A DNA stretch of 64,000 nucleotides from Tillus elongatus. Lineage: Eukaryota; Arthropoda; Insecta; Coleoptera; Cleridae. The notes under the pieces are model-generated. The model saw only the letters and a program-made list of their open reading frames with translations. It did not search any database and was not told the origin of the DNA. The stretch's first letter is position 1; the number at the start of each line of letters is the position of its first letter. A program made the translations under genes and the position numbers. The stretch is from assembly GCA_964006375.1 (NCBI GenBank), contig OZ023268.1, positions 80,147,335 to 80,211,334 on the forward strand. The letters are read 5' to 3'. Shown piece after piece: positions 35,001-47,430 of the stretch.

Positions 35001-35550
35001 TAATTAAGTACAAGCCGAGATACCAATGGCAATATAAATGTGGATGCTGGTAGAATAAATACTGAGATAAAAGTAAGGATTTTATATGTAAATGTGCAAG
35101 GCATCTCCAACCAAATTGATGTACTTAGTGCAATGTTGGAGATGGAAAATATTGACTTCTGTGATGAAACTTTAGATAAATAATGATAATGTTGGCAACT
35201 TGATCCTTGACAACTATAATCTTAAGTCTTACTTTGGAGGAGCACCTACAAAGAGCATCGTGTACCGACGTTGGCACATTGATGGTGCCTGTCACCTTCC
35301 TCATAATCCCCTGTGTTGAGGTTAGGTTATATTTCAGTTCGTGTTGGTACACTATTTGCGGTTTACCTAATTGTTTTATTTAAACTTTGCGTTGCTTCTT
35401 CTTTGTTTTGCCCTTGAAGATGCCTGTTTTTTGTTTTCATTGTGAAATGTAATACTTACTTAAAAACCTTTTATGTGAAAAATTGCAAACAGTGGCCTAT
35501 AGTTACAGAAAATTGTGTAACATAAACACTAATATGCATATAGAGATAGT

Positions 35551-35826
35551 ATGCATAAAACTCTAAATTATGTGTACCTGGAGGGCAAGAAAGTGAAAAG
35601 GTTGGACAAATCAATTCATGATCTACAGAAGTATGTCTGTGATAAAAGTATTGATAGAATAATCAAACTTACGAAAGAGAAGTTAACAGAACACATCAAT
35701 TTAATTCACTTCAGAGATAGAAATGCATTGACAATTAACTGCAATGTTGACAATGACGATAATAATGTACATAGGATTACAGATGAGGGTAGAGAATATT
35801 ATATTACAAAAAAAAGGAGAAAATAG
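35551..35826 (+). CDS. Unrecognised 91-aa open frame inside the TIR element
   Basis: It starts MHKTLNYVYLEGKKVKRLDK and is rich in Lys, Asp and Asn; it ends ITKKRRK. I do not recognise the family. About 135 bases upstream a different frame has FCFHC, which could be half of a zinc finger, so this may be a decayed captured gene or transposase. Codon use is AT-rich like the surroundings. It may also be a chance frame. Confidence 0.25.
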   Translation: MHKTLNYVYLEGKKVKRLDKSIHDLQKYVCDKSIDRIIKLTKEKLTEHINLIHFRDRNALTINCNVDNDDNNVHRITDEGREYYITKKRRK

Positions 35827-35971
35827 TTGCTTTGAATTAAAATGTAAATTTTGTCACATATGTATGAACGCATATGTATAGACTTTTGTATTAAAACAAT
35901 AATATGTAAACACATACATTATTTATGTTTACATACAACTCATATATCAGTTTCTGAAGTAGGAAAAGGAC

Positions 35972-36225
35972 GAGTGTCTCCGGAGAGATCTGCACATGGC
36001 TGCCAAGGTCATATGCATATGTTATTTATCAGATTTATCGGTGCTAATTGCTCTATCGGCCTGCCTGACCTGACTTTGGCCTGACCTGACATCACAAAAC
36101 ACTCTGGGTTGGTCAGGAAGGTCAGGCCAAAGTCAGGCCAGGCAGGCCGATAGAGCAATTAGCACTGATAAATAACATATGCATATGACCTTGGCAGCCA
36201 TGTGCGGATCTCTCCCGAGACACTC
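35972..36225. repeat. Near-perfect palindrome (foldback element), arms about 115 bp
   Basis: The left arm (35972-36090) and right arm (36112-36225) are inverted copies with few mismatches and one 7-base gap, around a 21-base loop. The outer ends are gagtgtctc and gagacactc. It is probably a small foldback transposon that inserted into the larger TIR element. No protein is encoded. Confidence 0.9.
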
Positions 36226-36780
36226 CTCAAAAAGGTGTGCACATCTTGGGCTAGCTGAAATAAACGAGCTTGCACAAAAATGCATAAATCATCGCGTCAG
36301 TTGACTAACCAACCAGATTTAAGAGCAGCTATTGAGGCATCTGCTTTGCAAATAATTGCAAATATAAAAACTCTTAACTTCTCACATGACCAACATACCT
36401 TTATGTTAAAAAATAATTATATTGGGTTATTTATGAGTCTTCTTTTTATTGTTTATTATGAATAAATAAAACCATTTATTTCGAATTTATATGGATCTCT
36501 CTTTTATTATAGTTCAACCAAATTTTAGAATCGACAAAAATGAAAACTGTATACCTACCCGTATTATTCAATATACATTAACATCAAGCCCCAAATCGTT
36601 CATTTAAATTGCCCGCTATTAAGGACAACATCTGGCAACGTCGGTACACGATGCTCTCTGTAAGGGCTCCTTACTTTGGTAGGACTAATTATGTCCATAG
36701 TGGGTACCTAATAATGTCTAATAATTATGTAAAGTCCAAGTTTTATGTGAATTTTCTATATCCTATAACTTGTGTGATTT

Positions 36781-37309
36781 TTTAACCACAATTTTTTCTT
36801 TTTTATCTATTCTTTTAAAAACAGTATGATGAGGTTGTCTTCTTTCTGGATATTGTCAAAAATAAAGTTCACAGTCTGGTTTGCTGTTTTTATAATTAGA
36901 ATAATAGTCTCAACAGTTATGTTTGCAGTTTACCGATTATTGTGACAATTAAGATAGAATTGTAATGAAATTGTTTCCCTACTTTGACAGCCAACACTAA
37001 TGGATATTCCTTTGCTTTTTTATATATTTCTGGTAATATCTTACCATTTTTAATTTTAAACCCATTAAGTGGTGCACCAATAAAATCATCATTGGATCTA
37101 TTCAGAAGGATAAGAATCCCATATTTCGTCTTTATGAAAAAATAAAGTTGAAGATGTCCCAGAAGAACCGAAATGTTCTTCGGGATTTTTGACATCATTA
37201 GAGTATTTAACATCAAAAAATGTCTGAAAATGTGAAAACTGCATTTCCATCGAAAGATTGATAAAAAAAGTAATGAGACATTAAAAATTGCGAAAATTCC
37301 ATTTTTAGT
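36781..37309. other. AT-rich intron sequence, nothing recognised
   Basis: A minus-strand open frame (36917-37378) runs through here into the repeat at 37310 and resembles no family I know. Confidence 0.4.
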
Positions 37310-37765
37310 GAATTTCAATTTTAAAAAATTCACTAATAGAGAGGTATCGATGGTGAGACTTTGCAAAAAATTTTTCAAATGTGCGCGAACTAGGACCCGT
37401 AGAACCCATATCCCGGGTCAGTTTCAATTTATATATATATTTGAGTTTTCTTTCGAAAAAAAAATTTTGCTGTTTTAATTAAATTTAACGGATATATTGC
37501 CTTAGGAGAGACCTTACTATCCACCAAAATTCAACTTTCTAAGCTTAGAGAAAATTGAGTTATTCAAATTTTGAATTTTCTGTCAAACAAATTTTTTTTC
37601 AGAAAATTACCAAGTTACTGTAATAAAATTTGGTGGATATCTTGCCTTAGGAAAGACCTTACTACATACCAAAATTAAACTTTCTAAGTTTATAGAAAAA
37701 TGAGTTAATCAAATTTGAAGCATTTAATAAAAATTCACTACCATAACGCACTTGCTGCGTCCCGA
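37310..37765. mobile_element. Repeat family R copy with a short TA core
   Basis: It begins ttcactaatagagaggtatc, contains an atatatatat core at about 37430-37440, and ends cactaccataacgcacttgc followed by tgcgtcc. The copy at 52715-53425 has the same ends and internal phrases but a 149-bp TA core. The terminal acgca...tgcgt can form a 5-bp hairpin. Confidence 0.65.
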
Positions 37766-38649
37766 ACTTTTTCAGGATATTTTGGTAATCATTAAGATTG
37801 ATATGACAAAGATTGCATACAAACCCGGTTCATTTGCTGATAAGGAACGAAGCTGCTCACTGCTGCCAGACTTATCTTTTTATAAGTAACTTAAAGAAAT
37901 TTTCCAAGTTACAGTTTCTACATCAATTATAATCCCGTTTTGAATGCATTTATCTATAACTTAAAAAGTAAAATGCTAGTTACTATTTTTAGCCATTTTT
38001 CATTCGCAAACCTAGGAAATCAGTATGACTCCTTTGCGATTTTTCCTTGAAAAATCATGAGAGCTTGTACATACGTTAAAATTAAAAATCAACCAAGTTT
38101 GTGGCATTGTGTTTGAGGAAGTTTAACGTTACTCACTGGATGGGCGTATAGCCGACGGTTCCGTGTACCAGGTGATGTTGGGCACATTAAATATACCTAT
38201 GCTGTGTCAAATTCAACCAGCGAAACGATGCCTCGGAACACGCGCAATTGTGTGCATTCGTGTTGTATCAATCTTGAAGATTACAATATTTCTTAAGTCA
38301 GAACTCTTGATGTCAAATTATTGAGTACCAAAATACGCAGCTTTGTCCCAATTTAACCTGCTTTGTATCTCTTGTAGTTTCTGAGATCCTATTGGTGAAC
38401 ATCGAATTTGACTCACCCTGTATAAATGTGACTTTTTATTGCGAATATTTCAGATTCTCATGGCTATACTGTAACTGTTTTATGTAACTTTTTTTATTTT
38501 TCGACAATTTTCAAGATATTTAATAGGCATTTGTCATCAACTTTTGGTCTCATTATTTTGATTCCATTTACATTTTATTAAAAAACGTTTATATTTTGTT
38601 TATAATGAAAAATTTAATACCCAAAGTTTGAAACTATTTTTTTTTTCAG
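37766..38649. other. Intron end with a SINE fragment
   Basis: 38125-38205 matches the SINE body (gccgacggttccgtgtacca; gttgggcacattaaatatac) on the plus strand. The phrase gactcaccctgtat at 38413-38426 looks like a Tc1/mariner-type end. A long T-rich tract and cag acceptor (38640-38649) precede the last exon. Confidence 0.6.
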
Positions 38650-39078
38650 GTGGGTCCTGCTGGTTCCCAATTTGGACTCCTGGCCTGTCTCATCGTGGAA
38701 GTGCTGAACTCCTGGCCAATGCTGAAACATCCCAATCAGGCTCTATGCAAACTCCTATCGATCACCCTAGTCCTTTTTCTTATAGGCCTGTTACCGTGGG
38801 TAGATAATTACGCACATCTGTTTGGGTTTGTATTTGGTTTCCTCTTATCTTATGCCCTCTTACCATTCATATCATTCGGTAAATACGACAGACGCAAGAA
38901 GGTAGCCTTAATTTGGGTTTGTCTACTTTCAGCAGGATTCCTCTTTATCTGTTTAGTTCTACTATTTTATATAATACCTGTTTATGATTGTAGGATATGT
39001 TCTTATTTTAATTGTTTACCTTTCACTAGAGATTTCTGTGCTTCTCAAAATATCAATTTCAAAAGAGAAGACGTATGA
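38650..39078 (+). CDS. iRhom: iRhom last exon, C-terminus of the rhomboid core
   Basis: 142 codons and a TGA stop. It opens VGPAGSQFGLLACLIVEVLN. In active rhomboids this is the GxSG catalytic site; iRhoms carry GPAG with Pro before the site, so the protein is a pseudoprotease. Further helices are LCKLLSITLVLFLIGLLPWV, DNYAHLFGFVFGFLLSYALL and VALIWVCLLSAGFLFICLVL. The end (YDCRICSYFNCLPFTRDFCA, then SQNINFKRE) is the conserved cysteine-bearing iRhom tail after the last helix. Acceptor ttttttcag is at 38641-38649. Length and order match the family. Confidence 0.95.
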   Translation: MGPAGSQFGLLACLIVEVLNSWPMLKHPNQALCKLLSITLVLFLIGLLPWVDNYAHLFGFVFGFLLSYALLPFISFGKYDRRKKVALIWVCLLSAGFLFICLVLLFYIIPVYDCRICSYFNCLPFTRDFCASQNINFKREDV

Positions 39079-40171
39079 CAAAAGATTTTACGGTTTTTGA
39101 CCGTAAGTTTCCTTGTTTCTTTAACTAAGTTGTTAAAGCATACTGAATATTCTGTTGTACTTAATTTGTTCAGGTATTGTTTATTTTAATTGTTTATACA
39201 TGTTTTATATTTTATATAGTTTTTATTATTGTTTATCAGTGTTTTTCATTCATCCCGTATTCTATAAAACTTCTTAATACCCAAGATGTGATTAATCAAA
39301 GTTGGATTGAGGCAAGTGAAACATCGGAAGAAATTTTAAATTGTGTCGGCTTGTTGTGTACAGCATAAGACGTTCTCGGTACTTAGGTTTGTGATATATT
39401 GAACATTAAATTCATGTAAATTCTCTGACGAAAACAGGAAAACAAGTGTTTAAAACATATATAATTGATCTTTAAAAACATGTGATAAGACTATATCTCA
39501 AAAAAAATATATATAAATATTAAGGACAATTAAATATATAAAATATGTGCAATGAAATTTATTTATGTTGGCAACGAAAAAACAGCAACAATGAACTTGG
39601 TTCGCTAAACTACAACATAGCTTGGTTAATTGTCCCTTCAAGTTGTTAGCTTTTCTCCAAATGTAAACCTACTGTCAAATCCAGTTTGACCAGAGACCTT
39701 TCATATTTTCTTCTTGTGTTGGGGATATATTTTGGTAATGTTGATTTATATACAAAGTTTTAGAATTTGAATGCTTATATATCACCCATTTTCTACACAA
39801 AAATTTGAAAAATGTCTTCCTTACAAATCATTTTTTTATTTGGTTGTTAGTCATAAAATTGCAAGAAAATAATTTTATAGGTTATGTCTCATGTCAAACT
39901 GGGTTATGTTGTGAAGCCTGGTAATTCTAATCATATATAAATACCATAACTCTTTGATTTATATGTGTTATATTGAGAGGTAAAGAAAAATCATCAAAAA
40001 TATTTTGAACCACTAAAACCATTGTATAAAAATAAGCATGAATGACTGTATGATGTTGTAAATATAAAATTAAATGCAGTATGATATGATGTTCTTTTTT
40101 TGTTAATGTAAAAATGTTGATTTTTGTATAATGTATGATATTTGAATCCATAAAGGAAAAAGTGAAATAAA
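39079..40171 (+). other. Presumptive iRhom 3' UTR
   Basis: AT-rich sequence without repeats follows the stop codon. A polyadenylation signal aataaa at 40166-40171 is a good candidate end; earlier variants (attaaa near 39404) also exist. A 63-codon hydrophobic open frame at 39177-39368 has no family resemblance and is not called as a gene. Confidence 0.5.
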
Positions 40172-41390
40172 AACCCATTATTTGTCTACATAAAATCTTT
40201 GTCTATATTTTTATGATTGATGCTTTCATCAATGTTTTCTATATCTAGCAACGTTCAATTTATTTTTTTCATGTGTTATATAAGATAACAGTTGCTGTGT
40301 TATGCAATCATTGATAACGTTGATGAAAAAAATCAATTAAAAAAAATGAAAATTGTCTTGCCCCCTCCCTTCGTATATATATTATAATGTAATATTTGTA
40401 ACGTCTGTAGGTAATTTCTTTTATACATATTGTGCTCGTATTGGGTTATTTTAACAGAAAAGTCACTGGTAAAGTAAAACAGCTATTAGAGTTATACAAA
40501 ATATATATATTCTTCAATTAAAAACAAAAACTAAACGTTCTTTTTTACGTAAGTTTCTTACCTTTGGAAAAAAACTAATCAGTTATCTACCATTTACAAT
40601 ACTATTTTAGGAGTGATTTGTGGTTAATGATTAACCTCTTTTTATAAACAAAAAATATTAAAGATTAAGATTAATTTCAAATTTTATTTGTGGTACATTG
40701 CGTTTGTAACTTTTCAAATGTAAATATATGTACTGAACGAAGCATTAAATGTTACTATTTAAGCACACAGAAACATGTAGTGAGACTCTCAGTTTATGTT
40801 TTGGGTTCAGGGTTTGTGGTCGCATAAAAATCAAGGCATAAAGTACGAAGAAAATATAATTTTGAGGTGAAAAATTAGTTACATGGCCTGCATAAGGCTG
40901 ATTATACCTCTAAAACCAAAAGAAGCTGAACATGGATGTAATGAGTGCCATAAAATAATTTTAGCAAACAAATGAAATTCAATTAGTACAAATATATGTG
41001 CATTGTACAAAATAATTGATATGTTTGAGGTGTTAAGGTAAATATACCTTCTGGATCTGATTTTGTGCATGGCTTCTTGGTGAAAGACTATTTTATATCT
41101 CATTGATTTCACATTTTAAATTTTTCAACTCATTCTTAGAGCTAGCACATACCTAACCATTTGCATACTGTCTTGAGCTTTTTCTCTATCAAGGCAGGAC
41201 ATTAATCAAACTATTAACCAATGTAATACAATATATCTCTGTGGGATATTTGAAGCCTGTGTATTTCAGGATTCTTGTTCCATATTATGAATGGACTCTC
41301 CATTTTGTATTTATTAATTCCATGTAGATAGGTTTCAACAAACTTATTTAATATTACACAGTTCATTGCATAAACTATCAGCCACTTTTC
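40172..41390. other. AT-rich intergenic, nothing recognised
   Basis: No coding or repeat structure identified. Confidence 0.45.
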
Positions 41391-42275
<885 letters not shown>

Positions 42276-42276
42276 T

Positions 42277-43895
42277 GTATTAGATTAGATTAGATTTAAT
42301 TGTGAGTGGGCTATTCCAGTCGCTCCACCGCGACCTTAGGTCTATTGTGGCTCACGTCTAATTATTTAAATTTCACCCATCAATTCCAGCTCCCTGCGGG
42401 AGTCGATCTTTTCTCGAGGGAGAAAGTTTGTTTGGCATGTGTACTCCATCTAAGTAAAGTGGCTTGCCTGTTGCGAAGCTCAAAGAGACATAACATCTCT
42501 CCGAGTTCATCTGGACCCGAGATCCGTCAGTGTTGCCTCGAGGCGGTATCATGAAGTCCCGCTCTCAAGCAACATCCAATCTCCAGTTGTAATGCAGCCC
42601 TAGAGATCTCAGCTCCCCCCAGGCTCGTCTAAACCCGACACCCAACGGTGTTAGACTCAAGGCAACATTCCATCGAGTCCCACTCCCAAGTATCACCCAA
42701 GCGATGTCCATTTCGTAACACAGTGGGCGCCCCAAACTACAGGTGTATACCATTCATCAGAGATCACAGCCCCCTCGGGGTCCTCTGGACACACGACACC
42801 CGCCAGCGCTCAACCCAGGGCGGTATCATCTGGAACCCTCTCCCGAGTAACAACCAAGCAAGGCCAATTGTCTATTTCTCAGCCCACAGTGGAGGCGTCA
42901 AAATCCGTGTGCATATCACTCCCCAGAGATATCCGCCTCCCCCCAGGCTCACCTGTACCACACCCCCGCTAATGTTTCATTGATTCGAAGCGGTATCATG
43001 AAGTCCCACCCTCAAGCAGCATCCAAACTGGGTCGTTAGCCCGTTTCAAAGCTCACAGAGTATGCCTAAGTTTCCAAGTGTAATCCACCCCTAGAGATCT
43101 CAGTCCCCCCTCCGGGTTCGTCTAGACCCGATACCCGCCAGCGTTTCCTTAAATTTCACCCAACAAATGGAGCTTCCTGCAGGAGACGATATTTGCGAGG
43201 TGAAACTTTGTTTGGCAGATGTACTGCCTTGTGAGCGAAGGCGCTTGCCCATTTCAAAGCTCAGACCTAAGCTTCAGACCTGACCTGACCTAACCTCTCT
43301 CCAAGTTCATCTGGACCAGACATCTGTCAATATTTCACTCGAGGCGGTATAATGAAGTCCCGCATCCAAGTAGGTCTTTGTCCGTTTCGAAACTCACAGA
43401 AGAGGCCTCAATCTCTAGTTGTAATCCACCCTTAAAGATTTCAGCTCTCCTCCGGGTGCGTCTAGACTCAAACTCACCAGTGCTAGACTCAAGGCAACAT
43501 CCCATCGAGTCCCGCTCCCGAGCATCACCCAAGCGAGGCCGTCCGTCCGTTTCGAAGCACACAGCGGGGGCCTCAAACTCCGGGTGTATACCACTCATTA
43601 GAGATCTCAACCCCCTCAGGGTCGTCGGAACACACGACACCCGCCAGCACCCCCAAGGCGGTATCATCTGGAACCCCGCACCTGAGTAACAACCATGCGA
43701 GGTCAGTTATCCATTTCTAAGCCCAGAATGTAGGCCTCAAAATCCGGGTGCACATCACTCCCCAGAGATATCCGCCTCCCTCCAGGCCCACCTGGACAAG
43801 ACCCCCGGCAGTGTTTGACTCCAATTAGTCGCCTCTTACGACACGCAGGAGTTACCTTGGGCCTATTCTTTTAGTTAGTTCCCGGACCCACAGGA
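42277..43895 (-). mobile_element. Family X element copy 1 (GC-rich, internal tandem units)
   Basis: The left end has (gatta)n then ttgtgagtgggctattccag and gttgtggctcacgtc. This matches the 3' UTR of the RNase H-bearing LINE at 22905 and the copy at 48035, so read on the minus strand it is a 3' end with a (TCTAA)n tail. The right end, read minus, starts cctgtgggtccgggaactaa, a likely 5' end. The GC-rich body is a degenerate array of about 165-bp units (cggtatcatgaagtcccgc; gcatcacccaagcgaggcc). Open frames in it are period artefacts. It is probably non-autonomous. Confidence 0.72.
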
Positions 43896-43945
43896 AACAA
43901 ATACTGTATACTCTCGATTATCCCGGATAATAACAATAAAATTTA

Positions 43946-43949
<4 letters not shown>

Positions 43950-44033
<84 letters not shown>
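43950..44033. repeat. (TA)n microsatellite, about 84 bp
   Basis: Pure TA about 50 bp beyond the 5' end of family X copy 1. Confidence 0.97.
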
Positions 44034-44039
<6 letters not shown>

Positions 44040-44059
44040 AGTTTGCTTGTTCGCTTTCA

Positions 44060-44450
44060 TTTATCAAGTCTAGAGAAATGGAAGCATTATGTGTTTATTG
44101 CCCAACCTTACTTCCACAGCATAAAATTCGATCTACCCCATGTTGGTACTCGTTTCACAGCTCGTACACATTTACTGAAATAGGTTCACTTAGGACCCGT
44201 GAAGACTTGTTTAATGTTATTTCGCCATTGTGTGAAAGGTATAGATACTACGATTTTTATTTACCTTTGCTTAAGCTTAACTAAAAATCTGGAATAATTT
44301 ATCTGAAATCCAGAGTGAAGGAAGCCCCAAATTTAAAATGAAATATACCATTAAATCTATAAAAACCTTGTTGCCACCAGCAATCAAAGAGGATTACGGA
44401 CTTTTTTGAAGGCTGCAAAAAAATGTAAATAAATAAAAGTGTTTGGAAGA
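44060..44450 (+). pseudogene. C-terminal part of the split LINE remnant
   Basis: The plus strand reads LPQHKIRSTPCWYSFHSSYT and GSLRTREDLFNVISPLCERY, the typical C-terminal region after the RT thumb in CR1/L2-like elements. It is probably continuous with 41391-42275 before family X inserted. Confidence 0.6.
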
Positions 44451-44546
44451 GGAAGACATGCAATATCATATAATCGAAAAAAAAAAAGGTTCTTGTTTGA
44501 TTTTATTAAACATTGATGAGAAAATTATTAAATTTGGGTTACATTT

Positions 44547-45130
44547 AGAGATATGCAGACCCATGTTATTTTCGAACCGACCTATGAATGAACCCAAGCA
44601 AATATATTAGCTCGAACTTCTAACCTCGGAATAAGATTTACAGTCGAACTTCAAACTTTTTATACATTTAAAAGCGAGCTTCGAACTCACTGAAAATCTT
44701 CAGTATCCACATATCATGTTCTCAAATAAAAATCTAAATGTAATATTTGGTATGTAAAAGCGTTGTATATTTCCTACAATAGGCAGAGATTTGGCACAAT
44801 CTGCAGGTTGGTTCAAGTGTTTGTGTTAATCGTGAAGATGAGAATCTTAAATCAAAAATACAACGAGAAAGGTGTACTAAAAACTCTTTTAGATTTCTAC
44901 ATCTATAGTACAATGTAATTGTTTGTTGTTTGGTTTAGCTAGGCAATTTTAGCAGTCAGGTTGAGGAGTATTAAAAAAAGGGTTGTCAATAATTTGGAAA
45001 CAGTTGAAAATAGGACATCATACATGAAACATATCTAGAATTTTCCAAGGAATTAAAAAATGCAATAATATACAAGGTCTTTTATTTAAAAAGGGTGACG
45101 TTAATGTGATATTTCATTATGCAACACCTT
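44547..45130. mobile_element. Diverged copy of the hAT-like element at 8646
   Basis: Starts tagagatatgcagacccatg and continues through phrases (aacccaagcaaatatatt; ggcaattttagcagtcaggt) that match the element at 8646-10021 in reverse orientation. The far end was not located, so 45130 is approximate. Confidence 0.5.
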
Positions 45131-46389
45131 GTATATACTCGTGTTAGCTAAGAAAATGCAGAAATAAAAACTGACGTGCCCGAGCATGTTTCTTTAAGGT
45201 CACGTGTATACAGATATTTCTAATATTCCAAACTTTATCACCACCTTGTATAATTATCGAGGGGGAAGTGACTGAAAGAAATTTCTTCTTTCAGAAACAA
45301 TTCTCAATATTACCCAAAATTATTTGAAATTCCCCAAACTACCGCTAAACTTTCAGAATACCCTGGAAATTCCTTTAAATTGTCTGGAATTCCCCAAGAA
45401 TTCCACGAAATTCCATGCAGTTCCCCAAAGTTCTATTGAAATTCCCAGTAAAACTTCATTTATTTTGTGACGCCACAACTGTTTCAACTTTTATTCTGTA
45501 TTAAAACGCAAATAAATACATATACATACATATCTGTGAGTGCTTACTCTAACCGAAAAATAATCATTGACTGAAGTAGTGCATGTTGTTAAATATTATT
45601 ATTTAAAATTTATTAGGCAATAAAAATTAATGTTACACATTAAACTTTTAGTTCCCCTAAATTAGGAACAAAACAGACTCACATAACACAACACAAAATG
45701 TTCTTAAGCAAGAAGTAAAACTAAACTTATATTGTAACTGATATAAAATAGATTCTTGGGCTCTTTTTTTGTTAAAATGTAAAAGACAAAAATTAAAATG
45801 GCATTCTTGAACAAACCCTCGCAAAACCTTATAAAAAATATAAAACAAATCACAGAATATATTTGGTACATTATTATGGAGATTATTAATCTCTAACTTT
45901 AAAAACAAAACGAAATCTCTTAAATATGTTTATTGATTGTTGTTTCCCTTACTTTGTGAAACTGCGGTCCATACTATATACAGACTACTTATCTGGCTTC
46001 ACTGTTAGGTTTGGTTTCTGTAAGTGAAGGACGTAGCCAGTGTGTAAGCTAACTGGAACAAGTGGCCCTTATGAATTCTAGATGTTCTAGGATGTTCTTC
46101 AACTTTGTACCCCACTCCGTTTTCTGCATGTAATTTTTTAATACAATTTTTTCAGTTCTCATATTTTATCTAATCCCAAAGAAAGGTATTTCAGTACTTC
46201 TTTAATGTCTACCATTAAAAATGATGAATTTTTCTCAATTAAAATTTTAAAAATGTAGGTGGGATACCATGATTACGCCGCAAGGGCATTTATGTTACGG
46301 GTTAAACATACATACATGTACATACCTGCCAGAAAATCTCCAGCTTCTTCAAACAGAATAATGTAGTTTCTATTTAAGAATTTGAAAGC
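45131..46389. other. AT-rich intergenic with a short degenerate tandem repeat
   Basis: 45300-45460 is an array of about 20-bp units around gaaattcccc. The same kind of array follows family X copy 2 at 49660-49840. The rest shows nothing recognisable. Confidence 0.5.
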
Positions 46390-47430
46390 AAAAATCTAAA
46401 ATATCATGCAGTACTTGTGGAGAGGAAGTTTGTTATATACACTGTTTACAATGGTTTGCCAGCTACCTTAGTGGTCGATCGCAGATGGTGAGACTTGATG
46501 ATGGAGCTTGCTCTGAGCTCCGCTCAGTATCGGTGGGGGTGCCCCAAGGATCAATACTTGGTTCAATTCTGTTCAACTTGTTTACTGCTGATGTGAATAG
46601 CATTCCTCTACTGTCGACTCCTCACTGTTTTGCAGACGATATGCAATTATATATTCCTCTTGGTGTATCTAATGCTGATGAACAAATTGGGCGGTTAAAT
46701 GGAGACCTGCAGAGAGTTCAGACGTGGGCGTGGAGCAACAACCTTAGCTTCAATCCTGAGAAGTGCAATTTTCTCATTCTTGGCACCTCCTATAATGTTC
46801 AACAGATCCGCAGTCTTCGACTGTCTGTGTAACTTGGGTCTGATGCCTTGTCCCATTCGGATAATCCCAGAAATTTGGGATTGATACTGGATGGGAACCT
46901 GCAGTTCTCCAGACATGTGGACCATCTCTGCGTTCTATAGACTGCAACACCTGTATCAGTACCGTGATTGTCTTTCCCACTAATCGTGTCACTGTTCACG
47001 TATGGTGATTATGTGTATGCTCCTTGCCAGATGCGTCTGGACAGGTACCGTATCCAGAAGGTGCAGAATTGGTGTGTGAGATTTGTTCTTCACGTACCCC
47101 GTTTTTCTCACGTTACGCCGCACTTGCGGGCACTGGATTGGCTGAACATGCAAAAAATGAGACTTGTTCACTATGCCACCTTAGTAATCAAGGTTGTTCG
47201 GGAAAGGAAACCTGATTACCTATATGACTGTGTCAGCCTTCGAGCTGATGTACATGACAGACTCCTGCGAGGCACGAGTTACTTGACTGTTCCTATACAT
47301 AGAGCTGCAAGTTTTAAAAGATCCTTTTGTTACTTAATATCTTACCTATTCAATTATCTGCATAGAAAGGGTATAGCTTCCCTTTCAATAAGGGCTGTAA
47401 AATATGCTTGGGATAGAGTCTGTTAGCTGG
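46390..47430 (+). pseudogene. LINE reverse transcriptase fragment
   Basis: 46485-46832 reads SVGVPQGSILGSILFNLFTA and HCFADDMQLYIPLG, the PQG and FADD boxes. After two frameshifts, 46968-47426 gives the C-terminus (RIQKVQNWCVRFVLHVPRFS; MQKMRLVHYATLVIKVV; RAASFKRSFCYLISYLFNYL). The element is 5'-truncated. FADDMQLY suggests the CR1/L2-like group. Confidence 0.85.

Larger units (their letters stand above)
35238..36671. mobile_element. TIR DNA transposon with perfect 8-bp target duplication
   Basis: The ends form a 39-bp terminal inverted repeat (35238-35276 and 36633-36671) with about four mismatches. It starts AGGAGC and includes the shared core GAGCATCGTGTACCGACGTT. The flanks TACTTTGG (35230-35237 and 36672-36679) are identical. 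An 8-bp duplication fits hAT, P or Merlin elements, but the AGGAGC terminus matches none of them clearly. Inside are a 91-codon and a 61-codon open frame, neither recognised, a polyadenylation signal aataaataaa near 36463, and a nested palindrome. No transposase motif is visible, so it is probably non-autonomous. Confidence 0.8.
35001..36780 (+). pseudogene. LINE endonuclease N-terminal fragment, split by a transposon
   Basis: At 35067-35182 the plus strand reads RILYVNVQGISNQIDVLSAM then ENIDFCDET, the start of an APE-type endonuclease. Further decayed coding leads to NLKSYFGG at about 35215-35240. The frame resumes after 36672 with a phrase like YFGRTNYVHSGYLIM. The 1434-bp element between them (35238-36671) is a later insertion with an 8-bp duplication. 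No RT domain follows. Confidence 0.6.

Noticed and set aside
39177..39368. A small hydrophobic protein gene after iRhom
   Set aside because: AT-rich frame within the presumptive 3' UTR, no family resemblance; chance frame is more likely.
42277..42300. Telomeric repeat from the (gatta)n run
   Set aside because: The unit is TCTAA/TTAGA, not the arthropod TTAGG, and it is the 3' tail of family X.
42306..43689. Several 80-110-codon frames in the GC-rich region
   Set aside because: They follow the tandem units of family X on both strands and resemble no protein family.
45300..45460. CRISPR array
   Set aside because: Units are degenerate, contiguous and without unique spacers, and the genome is eukaryotic.
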